A stretch of 10,101 nt of DNA from Thermoplasmata archaeon (GTDB lineage Archaea; Thermoplasmatota; Thermoplasmata; Thermoplasmatales; Thermoplasmataceae), in contig JAJYRT010000064.1 of the NCBI GenBank assembly GCA_021793945.1, positions 1 to 10,101 on the forward strand, given 5' to 3'. The translations under genes and the position numbers were made by a program. Within the stretch, counting starts at the first letter, position 1. Each line of letters begins with the position of its first letter. The notes under the pieces are model-generated. The model was not told the DNA's origin. It saw only the letters and a list, made by a program, of their open reading frames with translations, and did not search any database. Shown one piece after another: positions 1 through 6,500 of the stretch.

Positions 1-738
1 TACATGACCGGGGGCGGCGCAGAGGAATTTTCATTTTTCAGGAAGCTGGTATCGAAGTCGGCGACTTTCATTGCCCACCTAATGTTACAGGAGACAAAGG
101 TTCTAACCGACCCCCTATCGGGTTTCTTCATATTCAGGAAGGGTATAATAGAGGAGGATCAGATCAACTCAAGCGGATACAAGATTCTTCTTGAAATACT
201 GGTAAAGGGATCAGGCACAAAACTCGTGGAAGTCCCATATACTTTCAACCCAAGGCTTAAAGGAAAGAGCAAGTTGAGCGTAACGGAGAATCTCAACTAC
301 CTGAGGCTCGTATTCGGTTTGTCCGGTTACAGGCCACTGAAGTTTGTGGCAGTGGGCCTCTCCGGTATTATTGTGAATGAAGGTATACTGTATCTGCTGG
401 CCTATTCCGGGTTGTTCCACGGAGCCATAACCCATCCTGTGTTTGCTGCGATTCCCTCAATAGAATTCTCTATTCTCACAAACTTCACTGTCAACAATTT
501 CTGGACGTTTGGAAACAGGAAAAGAGGACATCTTTTTTCAAAGGCTGCCCGGTACAATATGTTTGCCGGAATAGGTGGAATTATAAATTACGTGGCCTTT
601 GTCCTCCTTACCCTCGGCATCGCATTCAATTACCTGGCCCTCAACCTGCTTGGCATCTTCTTCGGTGTCTTTGCCAATTACATCTTCAGCGAGCTTTTTG
701 TCTGGCCGAAGGAAAACGAACTTAAAAAAGTCCAATGA
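1..738 (+). CDS. Polyprenol-phosphate glycosyltransferase (GT2, DPM1-like) with C-terminal GtrA-like membrane domain, 5' partial
   Basis: The reading frame is open from the first base of the window, so this is the C-terminal part of a larger protein; the ATG at 4 is internal. Residues about 1-105 (counted from that ATG) match the end of a GT2 dolichol-phosphate mannosyltransferase domain: an MTGGG segment, TDPLSGFF at 35-42, and VEVPYTFNPRLKGKSKLS near 75-92. From about residue 110 (RPLKFVAVGLSG) to the end there are about four hydrophobic helices with the GtrA-type stretch FSILTNFTVNNFWTF. Enzymes of this fused type transfer a sugar, often mannose or glucose, from a nucleotide donor to a polyprenyl phosphate at the cytoplasmic face, and the GtrA part anchors the enzyme or helps move the lipid-sugar. 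The sugar and lipid cannot be read from sequence. The following 163 bases contain no gene, and no terminator is clear. Confidence 0.87.
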   Translation, partial: YMTGGGAEEFSFFRKLVSKSATFIAHLMLQETKVLTDPLSGFFIFRKGIIEEDQINSSGYKILLEILVKGSGTKLVEVPYTFNPRLKGKSKLSVTENLNYLRLVFGLSGYRPLKFVAVGLSGIIVNEGILYLLAYSGLFHGAITHPVFAAIPSIEFSILTNFTVNNFWTFGNRKRGHLFSKAARYNMFAGIGGIINYVAFVLLTLGIAFNYLALNLLGIFFGVFANYIFSELFVWPKENELKKVQ

Positions 739-871
739 TGCCATCAAGGTTGTTCACTTGATCCGGGAGAGCTGCCAAGACTTTCAAGGTACAAGGAAAT
801 GTAAGGTTCCATTGTGCTTATCATCCGTGAGTCATAGGACGAAATCGCGGAGCATTAACTGAAGTGCAAAG

Positions 872-881
872 GTTTATACTT
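872..881 (+). promoter_or_regulatory. TATA-like box for hicBA
   Basis: The A/T-rich element GTTTATACTT is preceded by a purine-rich stretch (GCAAAG) that could serve as a BRE. Its centre is about 26 bases before the hicB ATG at 902, which is the distance expected if transcription starts at or next to the start codon. No Shine-Dalgarno sequence precedes the ATG, in line with a leaderless mRNA. Confidence 0.55.
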
Positions 882-901
882 ATCATTCCATTGTAAAACT
901 T

Positions 902-1117
902 ATGAGATTTACCGTAGTCCTGGAGAAAGACGAGGATGGCATATATGTGGCTACAGTGCCAGCTCTACCCGGATGCATATCGGATGGTAGCACAGTGGAA
1001 GAGGCCATGGCAAACATAAAGGAAGCTATCCAAGGATTTATAGAAGACATGATCGCAGATGGAGAGGCTATTCCTCATGATATAGATATCATTGGAAACG
1101 TTGAACTACATGCCTAA
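902..1117 (+). CDS. hicB: HicB-family antitoxin
   Basis: This 71-residue protein has the short HicB fold (partial RNase H-like). It opens with MRFTVVLEKDEDGIYVATVP, continues with LPGCISDGSTVEEAMANIKEAI at about residues 22-43, and ends with an acidic helix and a short beta strand. That order is diagnostic for the family. HicB binds and neutralises the HicA mRNA interferase, and the pair usually represses its own promoter. This version lacks the extra C-terminal HTH or ribbon-helix-helix DNA-binding domain of longer HicBs. The antitoxin gene comes first, and its stop codon overlaps the hicA start by 8 bases (1110-1117). The ORF is intact although its partner is frameshifted, so it may now be an orphan antitoxin. 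Confidence 0.9.
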   Translation: MRFTVVLEKDEDGIYVATVPALPGCISDGSTVEEAMANIKEAIQGFIEDMIADGEAIPHDIDIIGNVELHA

Positions 1118-1330
1118 ACTTCCTTCCGTTTCTGGCAAAGACACAATGAAAGTTCTTTCTGAAGTTAGATTGAATTCAAGAGACAGGTTGGAAGCCATAT
1201 AATATTGAAGAGGGAAAAGGATGGAAAGAGAGTAGCGGTCCCTAACCATGATGAACTGCCGAAAGGTACGTTAAGAGCAATAATCAGGCAGTGCGATCTT
1301 ACCATAGATGAATTCATTAAATTGTTATAA
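1110..1330 (+). pseudogene. hicA: HicA-family mRNA interferase toxin, frameshifted
   Basis: The reading frame from ATG 1110 encodes MPKLPSVSGKDTMKVLSEVR, a typical HicA N-terminus, then runs out of register and stops at 1200-1202 after 30 codons. From 1172 the next frame continues the family pattern: FKRQVGSHIILKRE with the catalytic-type GSH histidine, then VAVPNHDELPKGTLRAI and a C-terminal helix ending TIDEFIKLL, with TAA at 1328-1330. Restoring one base near 1171-1172 gives one 73-residue protein, normal length for HicA (a dsRBD-like RNase that cleaves mRNA). A single-base deletion therefore separates the first strand-helix from the catalytic histidine. It could be true inactivation, a sequencing error, or strain polymorphism. 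The downstream part has no start codon near the break, so a functional split protein is unlikely. Confidence 0.85.
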
Positions 1331-1355
1331 ATTGCAGCAACCACTTAACTTTAGG

Positions 1356-1425
1356 AAACAATCCTCATTGTTTGAGATTCTTGAATCATACTGGCACTCT
1401 TCCCTGATTTTATTTTTCTATTATT
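1356..1425 (+). terminator. Possible transcription terminator after hicBA
   Basis: A short perfect inverted repeat, AAACAAT-cctc-ATTGTTT (1356-1373), is followed by a T-rich tract at about 1408-1425. Archaeal termination depends mainly on T-rich stretches on the non-template strand, so the tract alone could end the hicBA transcript before the oppositely oriented arsR-type gene. This is inferred from composition only, and the hairpin is weak. Confidence 0.35.
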
Positions 1426-1435
1426 TATCTACGGA

Positions 1436-1735
1436 TTAAGCCGACCTTAAAATAGCATCCATTAATCCGGGAAATCTTTCATTCAGATCTGCCAAACGCA
1501 GTGATACAAAGTGGTATCTTCCTTCTATTCTTGTTTTCGTTATGCCAGCTTCCCGTAAAATTTTGAAATGATAAGCTAGAGTGGGTGATTTGCAAAGTGA
1601 TTTGAATTCGTAAGCCCCTTTCTCTGCGCCATCCGAAAGAGTCATAACTATCTGAAGCCGAACCGAGTCACTTAATGCATAAAGAATCCCAGCTAGCGTA
1701 ATAGACTCTTTTTCTGGATATGAAAAATATCTCAT
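1436..1735 (-). CDS. ArsR-family winged-helix transcriptional repressor
   Basis: This 99-residue protein carries an ArsR-type winged helix. A first helix region (ILYALSDSVRLQIVMTLSDG, about residues 18-37) is followed by the recognition-helix segment SPTLAYHFKILREAGIT at about 50-66 and the wing TRIEGRYHFVSLR at about 68-80. It ends with LNERFPGLMDAIL, typical of ArsR regulators found beside bacterial MFS exporters. Only one cysteine (in SLCKS) is present, so the ELCVCD-type metal site of arsenic or cadmium sensors is absent and the inducer is unlikely to be a metal. The gene is divergent from the MFS transporter, with 88 bases between start codons, so it probably represses the transporter and itself. 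Start ATG 1735 has no Shine-Dalgarno sequence. The protein looks more bacterial than archaeal, an impression that needs a phylogeny. Confidence 0.88.
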   Translation of the reverse strand: MRYFSYPEKESITLAGILYALSDSVRLQIVMTLSDGAEKGAYEFKSLCKSPTLAYHFKILREAGITKTRIEGRYHFVSLRLADLNERFPGLMDAILRSA

Positions 1736-1761
1736 GTTTTTACGTGTTCTTATTGATAGCG

Positions 1762-1773
1762 ATTATTTAAGTA
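1762..1773 (-). promoter_or_regulatory. TATA-like box for the arsR-type gene
   Basis: Read on the minus strand this is TACTTAAATAAT, close to the archaeal TATA consensus. It lies about 27-38 bases upstream of the ATG at 1735, which suits a leaderless or nearly leaderless transcript. It is separate from the TATAGTT repeats on the transporter side of the spacer. Confidence 0.45.
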
Positions 1774-1784
1774 TTACAGTGCTA

Positions 1785-1810
1785 TATAGTTGTATAGTTA
1801 TCAAACTATA
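1785..1810 (+). promoter_or_regulatory. Probable ArsR operator: direct and inverted TATAGTT repeats
   Basis: Two tandem copies, TATAGTTG (1785-1792) and TATAGTTA (1793-1800), are followed by the inverted copy AACTATA (1804-1810). The second and third copies form a perfect 7-base palindrome with a 4-base centre (ATCA), the size and symmetry expected for a dimeric winged-helix repressor. The repeats overlap a TATA-like element (CTATATA, 1782-1788) and the likely start of the transporter transcript, so bound repressor would block initiation. A possible ribosome site GAGGT (1811-1815) follows, 8 bases before the transporter ATG at 1824. Confidence 0.55.
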
Positions 1811-1823
1811 GAGGTTTGCAATA

Positions 1824-3014
1824 ATGAAATTAGGTATCTTTTTACTTACCCTTGGGGTGGTCGCAATAGGAACCGACTTATTTGTTATTGCTGGCATCTT
1901 GCCATACATTGCTAACAGTTTTGCGGTAACTCTGCAAGCGGTAGGTTATTTAGTCACAGTGTTTGCGATTATATATGCTATTTTTGGTCCGATTCTCGCC
2001 ATGAGAATGGCACTGTGGCACAAACCTAAACTGTTGATAGCGTCTCTTGGCGTATTCATAGCTGGTGAGGTTATCTCAGCATTCGCCATTAATTTTTATA
2101 TGTTGATAGTAGCAAGGGTTATTTCAGCGGTTGGGGCCTCACTTTTTACGCCTGTAGCCTTTGCTTTAGCAGTGACTCTTGCACCAGAGGAAAAAAAGGG
2201 GAAGGCTCTTGCGATAGTGTCGGGAGGGTTAATTTTGTCTATGGCAATTGCGGTTCCAATAGGTACATGGATAAGCATTTTATTAGGATGGCGAGTAACA
2301 TATCTATTTATAGCAGTCATAGGAATCATTGCGGATGCAGGTCTGGCTTTGTTTCTTGATGGTTCCTCGGAGAATAATGTCCCACAGGTCGTTCGGCTTC
2401 CTTATTATTCATTGTTTCGCCCCTCCTTTGTTGTAGCTGTTTTGGCATATGCTTTTTGGGGAATGGCTATTTTTACCATTTTCCCTTTTCTCTCTCCGAT
2501 TCTATCCGGTATCGCGCAAGTGCAACCAGTGGATGTAGGATATGCTCTGATGCTATTTGGAACAGGATCATTCATCGGAGTTATACTCGGAGGTCATGCT
2601 ACTGATAGATGGGGGCACATGAAAACAGCCGAGATTTCTATTCTGGTAGCGGTAATTTCCCTAATAATATCTTACCTCCTCCTGAGCGAATCTTCGCTCT
2701 ATTTTATACTTTCATATTTTGTCTTTAGCACTGCAATACAAGGTTTTATGCCTTCCCAGTTACGGAGAATTGTTTATTTCTCGTCGGAAAATTCTCATCA
2801 AACCGCTCTTTCTATTAACAACTCATTTTTGTATATCGGCATAGCTTTGGGGGCAGTTTTGGGTGGGAGTCTATTCAGTTACTTTCCCTTATCAGTGTTG
2901 CCATTAGCCTCTAGTGTCGGTATAATAATTGCATTGGGGCTTACACTTGTCTCTATGAAATTAGAAAGAGCGAGGTCAATCAGTCTCAAACGGGCAGCCG
3001 GGAACGGTGAATAA
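1824..3014 (+). CDS. MFS exporter, DHA1/AraJ-like, 12 transmembrane helices
   Basis: The 396-residue protein is hydrophobic throughout with a 12-helix pattern in two halves joined by a loop near residues 178-195. MFS marks include LIVARVISAVGAS (residues 94-106, motif-B-like with R98), the helix-5 stretch LSMAIAVPIGTWISILLGWR (138-157) ahead of VTYLFIAVIG, and GGHATDRWGH (256-265) in the loop between helices 8 and 9, a motif-A copy. This fits DHA1-type drug, sugar or metabolite exporters driven by proton antiport. The substrate is unknown. The divergent ArsR-type regulator and TATAGTT operator suggest inducible expression. The gene is A/T-rich with a mixed set of Arg codons (CGA, CGC, CGG as well as AGA/AGG), unlike the AGG-dominated cytochrome genes downstream, which is compatible with horizontal transfer of the regulator-exporter pair. 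Confidence 0.9.
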   Translation: MKLGIFLLTLGVVAIGTDLFVIAGILPYIANSFAVTLQAVGYLVTVFAIIYAIFGPILAMRMALWHKPKLLIASLGVFIAGEVISAFAINFYMLIVARVISAVGASLFTPVAFALAVTLAPEEKKGKALAIVSGGLILSMAIAVPIGTWISILLGWRVTYLFIAVIGIIADAGLALFLDGSSENNVPQVVRLPYYSLFRPSFVVAVLAYAFWGMAIFTIFPFLSPILSGIAQVQPVDVGYALMLFGTGSFIGVILGGHATDRWGHMKTAEISILVAVISLIISYLLLSESSLYFILSYFVFSTAIQGFMPSQLRRIVYFSSENSHQTALSINNSFLYIGIALGAVLGGSLFSYFPLSVLPLASSVGIIIALGLTLVSMKLERARSISLKRAAGNGE

Positions 3015-3306
<292 letters not shown>

Positions 3307-3333
3307 TTTAAGCTTGGTGTAATCATTTTGACA

Positions 3334-3343
3334 GTATAATATT
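3334..3343 (-). promoter_or_regulatory. TATA-like box for tRNA-Val
   Basis: On the minus strand the sequence is AATATTATAC, centred about 32 bases upstream of the mature tRNA 5' end at 3306. That is a normal position for an archaeal tRNA promoter with a few bases of leader. No clear T-rich terminator follows the tRNA 3' end. Confidence 0.45.
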
Positions 3344-3389
3344 TGCTCTTGCTTCCCCCGTCTTGAGAGATCAGCACTGCCAGTTGGGG

Positions 3390-3400
3390 AAAAATATTAA
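3390..3400 (+). promoter_or_regulatory. TATA-like box for the Rieske/cytochrome b operon
   Basis: The element AAAAATATTAA is preceded by GGGG, a purine-rich BRE-like stretch. Its centre lies about 27 bases before the Rieske ATG at 3423. No Shine-Dalgarno sequence precedes the ATG, so the operon mRNA is probably leaderless. This would be the single promoter for three overlapping genes. Confidence 0.6.
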
Positions 3401-3422
3401 ATGCTAGACGTTATTTCCAAAT

Positions 3423-4133
3423 ATGGGCGAAGAATCCATAGATTCTGGTAAAAGGAACTTTCTTAAGGCGATGGTTGTTATCTCTGCAGGTGCTGCCGTT
3501 GCCGGGGTTCTGAAGGGCGTTGTTCAAAATATCATTCCCCCCTCTTCGGGACTCGGTTCATTTCCCGAGTTGACTCTTTATTATAATGGAAATCCTTTGA
3601 AATACAGTGATATTCCACCATCGTTCACTGGTGGAAACATTGTTCTATTTGATTACCCTTTGCAAAGCGATCCGAATTTCTTGCTAAACATTGGTGATAG
3701 TAACAACAAACCCACTCCGGTTGAACCGATGTCTGTCTTCATACCGGCTACAGGCGGAACATACGAGTCACCTGGGGGGGTTGGACCGGCAAACTCGGTT
3801 GTTGCATTCAGTGCAATCTGTCAACATCTTGGTTGCGTACCCCCAATAATACATTATTATCCTCCAGGTAGCCCAGCTTTTCCAACGTATATTCATTGTA
3901 ATTGCCACGGCAGCACTTACGATCCCAGCAAGGGGGCAAAAGTTATAACAGGCCCGACCACACATCCGCTCCCGGCAACAATATTGAAATATGATGTCAC
4001 GACCGGGAACTTCATGGTGGTCAGCATGACCGGCCCGACAATATACGGGAAGATTAGTGATTTGACAGGCGGTACTCCACTTCCAGAGGGCCAGACATAC
4101 ACGGATGTAACGGTTGAATCAATCCAGGGATGA
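3423..4133 (+). CDS. Rieske [2Fe-2S] iron-sulfur protein of a bc1-like complex
   Basis: This 236-residue protein has a Tat-like N-terminus (KRNFLK at 10-15, a KR rather than RR pair) and one hydrophobic anchor at about 16-34, which would place the iron-sulfur domain outside the membrane. Both cluster boxes are complete: CQHLGC at 133-138 and CNCHGSTYD at 159-167. By comparison with mitochondrial bc1, C133, H135, C159 and H162 are the cluster ligands and C138/C161 form the disulfide. S164 and Y166, which raise the potential in bc1-type proteins, are also kept. The protein should accept electrons from quinol at the Qo site of the adjacent cytochrome b and pass them to an unseen acceptor. The 20 residues between C138 and C159 form a Pro/Tyr-rich loop longer than the 13 in mitochondrial Rieske proteins. 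The start is set by the TATA spacing; the stop overlaps an in-frame ATG of the next gene (ATGA). Confidence 0.95.
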   Translation: MGEESIDSGKRNFLKAMVVISAGAAVAGVLKGVVQNIIPPSSGLGSFPELTLYYNGNPLKYSDIPPSFTGGNIVLFDYPLQSDPNFLLNIGDSNNKPTPVEPMSVFIPATGGTYESPGGVGPANSVVAFSAICQHLGCVPPIIHYYPPGSPAFPTYIHCNCHGSTYDPSKGAKVITGPTTHPLPATILKYDVTTGNFMVVSMTGPTIYGKISDLTGGTPLPEGQTYTDVTVESIQG

Positions 4134-4134
4134 A

Positions 4135-4141
4135 GAGAGGT
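4135..4141 (+). promoter_or_regulatory. Ribosome binding site deciding the cytochrome b start
   Basis: The sequence GAGAGGT ends 6 bases before ATG 4148, a strong Shine-Dalgarno match at ideal spacing. The earlier ATG at 4130 (overlapping the Rieske stop) has no such site. The site therefore favours 4148 as the real start, although coupled re-initiation at 4130 remains possible. Confidence 0.55.
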
Positions 4142-4147
4142 CAGATA

Positions 4148-5848
4148 ATGGATATAGAGAAGTATAAATTCTGGAAGAAAAGGCAGGATGTGGTGGATGA
4201 AGTTGTTGATACCCTGAAGCTTAACGAACTGCCACTTAAGACAGTGCCGGACTATATGAGGAGAAAGAGAGGTATCTGGTACTGGACAGGCGCGCTGATA
4301 ACCATGGCTTTTGTCTATCAGGTAATCAGCGGTCTTCTTCTTCTTATATATTACACCCCGTCTGATCCCTACTATAACACAGTTAATGTCATCATAGATA
4401 CCGTGCCATTTGGCGCGCTTTTCCTGGCTTCCCATTTATATGGAGCCTATGCGATGATTGTCTTGATTTACATTCATCTCTTCAGGAATTATTTCATGGG
4501 AGCCTACAAGAAGCCCAGACGCCTGCAGTGGATAACGGGAGTACTGCTTCTCGCAATTACCATAGGCGTTGGATTCTTCGGCTATTCAATGACCGGAGAT
4601 GTGCTGTCATCAGATGCGACTGATGTTGGTCGAGGTATAGCATTATCCACGCCGATTCTTGGTGCAACACTTGAATCCCTTGTATTCGGAAATGGCACGT
4701 CACTATCCCTCTTCACCCACATGCTGTCCCTGCACATCGTATTCACTGCAATTATAGGTCTGCTGTTTGGCCTGCATTTCTTCCTTGCAGAGGCAAACGG
4801 CATGATGCCATCAAACAGGAAATCCAAATACACGGCTCCAGCCGTTGACAAGGAAGACCCGTCCTATAAGCCCTGGTTTCCATACAATATGGCATTCATG
4901 GTTCAGCTTGCGTTATACACGTTCGGTATTCTGATAATAATTCCGTCGATACTGATGCTCATAAATGGAAGCGCTGTACCTGCAAGTGCCACAAACCCAC
5001 CAATCCCACCATTGTTCTCGCCATTCCCTAGCTTTGCGCCTACCAGCCCTTTTGCAGGATATGTTCCAGCCTATCCTCCGTGGTTCCTGCTGTTCATTTA
5101 CAAGGCAGTTGATTTCCAGATTTTCACCGGCCCAATGTCTCCTCTCATAGCGTCCACGGTTTTCGGCGTAGTTCCATTACTTTACTTCCTCCTTATACCG
5201 TTCATGGACGGCAGCAAGGATCTTCATCCTCTTGCGAGGCCAATGGTTACTGCCTTCGGCATACTTGCAGTCATTTACATGGTAATACTTTCGGCTTGGG
5301 GTGCTCTTTCCCCAGGCATACCAATTCCGCCATCAGAGGTATATGCAGTATTCATTCCACCTTGGGTAATAGTAGTTGGAGGAATGTACTTCCTTAACAG
5401 GATGTACAGGCAGAACAAGTTCAAGGTGACCTCGACGAAATCCATAGCATCTTTCCTGCTCTTCATGTTCCTGTTGATATTCATGGTGATCGAACTGGCA
5501 GAAAACTTCTCTGCATTCATGAACCACACATCAGCGCTTAATCTTGTTTCGACTGCTCTGGCAGGCGGGGCAACTTCCTTTGTTGCACTTGGAACAATGA
5601 AGTCTGCTCAGGTCGCCGAGAAATATCAGCCTGTGAAGGAGCCAAAGCAGCACGTTATAAGCGTCAACACTGCAGTGATTATATCTGCCATACTTGGAAT
5701 ATTCGCTGTTGCCGTGATCGCAATGATATCCACGCTGAACCCTGTTGGAGTTATCCCTGAGGGAGAATTCGGGCTAGGTCTAGGAGGGATACTCGTCATA
5801 AGCGGCTTGATCATGAGGTTATACAGGGCGGCCTTCTATCATGAGTGA
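4148..5848 (+). CDS. Cytochrome b of a bc1-like (Rieske/cyt b) complex, with C-terminal extension
   Basis: Starting at ATG 4148 the protein has 566 residues (572 if ATG 4130 is used). Numbering from 4148, the di-haem histidines are H96 and H110 in helix B and H196 and H210 in helix D, each pair 14 residues apart as in bc1-type (not b6f-type) cytochromes b. Helix A (SGLLLLIYYTP) and the GY segment after helix C are also family-like. The long loop after helix E is Pro/Ala-rich and carries PPWF at 310-313 where most homologues have PEWY or PDWY, so the Qo-site acidic residue is absent. Usual cytochromes b end after eight helices at about 400 residues; here about 150 further residues add roughly three membrane helices. 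It oxidises quinol and sends one electron to Rieske and one across the membrane through the b haems. The stop overlaps the next gene by 8 bases. Confidence 0.93.
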   Translation: MDIEKYKFWKKRQDVVDEVVDTLKLNELPLKTVPDYMRRKRGIWYWTGALITMAFVYQVISGLLLLIYYTPSDPYYNTVNVIIDTVPFGALFLASHLYGAYAMIVLIYIHLFRNYFMGAYKKPRRLQWITGVLLLAITIGVGFFGYSMTGDVLSSDATDVGRGIALSTPILGATLESLVFGNGTSLSLFTHMLSLHIVFTAIIGLLFGLHFFLAEANGMMPSNRKSKYTAPAVDKEDPSYKPWFPYNMAFMVQLALYTFGILIIIPSILMLINGSAVPASATNPPIPPLFSPFPSFAPTSPFAGYVPAYPPWFLLFIYKAVDFQIFTGPMSPLIASTVFGVVPLLYFLLIPFMDGSKDLHPLARPMVTAFGILAVIYMVILSAWGALSPGIPIPPSEVYAVFIPPWVIVVGGMYFLNRMYRQNKFKVTSTKSIASFLLFMFLLIFMVIELAENFSAFMNHTSALNLVSTALAGGATSFVALGTMKSAQVAEKYQPVKEPKQHVISVNTAVIISAILGIFAVAVIAMISTLNPVGVIPEGEFGLGLGGILVISGLIMRLYRAAFYHE

Positions 5849-6500
5849 TATCAGGGTAGATGGCTACAAATCAATAAGCTTCTGGCAGGAGGACAATATA
5901 GGGCTGGTTGTCCTGAGACCAGATAACAACTCCCACCTGGAAACATCCCACATTTCTGAACTTGTCACTGCCGTCGGAACTGCTGCAATGGATGATGGCG
6001 TAAAGGCTGTTGCAATAACAGGACTGAACATGCGCTATGGAACAGGTTTCAATTTTGGCGACAGGAAAGAAACGGAAAATCTGATGGAATACTGCGGCGC
6101 ATTGCTTTCCCTTGTTTATTCAATAGAAAAGCCTATCTTCACGGTTGTTAACGGTAACGCCATTGATATAGGTTACGAGATTGCGCTCCTGGGGGATGTT
6201 GTGTTATCATCAAGCGCAATAGAGGTTGGATTCAACCCTTCATACACATTTATGCTTGGCGGCTCCATAACATCCTCTAGGTTCAAGAAACTGGAAAGAG
6301 GGAAGGTAGTCTCGGGTGTGAATGTGGATATTACCTGCAATCCAGAGAGCCTTCTTGATGATGCCAAGAAGTACATAATAGAACATTTCCCCTTCGATTA
6401 CCCCCTTGTCAGAAGAAGGAGAATGATATCATTCAGGGAATCGCTTCTCGAGGAACGAGAGCACTTTTTTAAGCGTAACGGGACTCAGACCCCAGGGTAA
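5841..6500 (+). CDS. Crotonase-fold (enoyl-CoA hydratase/isomerase-like) protein with altered active site
   Basis: This 219-residue protein follows the crotonase plan: a beta strand NIGLVVLRPDNN (19-30), VKAVAITG with the first oxyanion region near GFNFGD (69-74), and KPIFTVVNGNAIDIGYEIALLGD (97-119). Family members usually read NGxAxGGGxELAxxCD in the last block; here two of the three glycines are replaced (DIG). E113 aligns with rat ECH Glu144, but the second catalytic Glu (Glu164 in GxPE) is replaced by Ser in FNPSY (131-135). The chain is about 40 residues shorter than usual and ends in a basic/acidic helix rather than a full trimerisation helix. Classical hydratase activity is therefore doubtful; a different CoA reaction or a non-catalytic role is possible. 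The ATG overlaps the cytochrome b stop by 8 bases with no separate ribosome site, so translation is probably coupled. Its 3' end overlaps the convergent DUF92 gene by 16 bases. Confidence 0.8.
   Translation: MSDIRVDGYKSISFWQEDNIGLVVLRPDNNSHLETSHISELVTAVGTAAMDDGVKAVAITGLNMRYGTGFNFGDRKETENLMEYCGALLSLVYSIEKPIFTVVNGNAIDIGYEIALLGDVVLSSSAIEVGFNPSYTFMLGGSITSSRFKKLERGKVVSGVNVDITCNPESLLDDAKKYIIEHFPFDYPLVRRRRMISFRESLLEEREHFFKRNGTQTPG

Noticed and set aside
599..862. 87-codon ORF overlapping the end of the GT2-GtrA gene
   Set aside because: It mostly overlaps the membrane-domain coding sequence in another frame and is Ser-rich without any motif.
1110..1330. Programmed frameshifting in hicA
   Set aside because: There is no slippery heptamer, stop-codon context or stem-loop at the shift point (AGATTGAATTC); a simple one-base deletion or read error explains it better.
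3917..4435. 172-codon minus-strand ORF opposite the Rieske and cytochrome b genes
   Set aside because: It lies antisense to two strongly supported genes and shows no domain; it is an antisense shadow.
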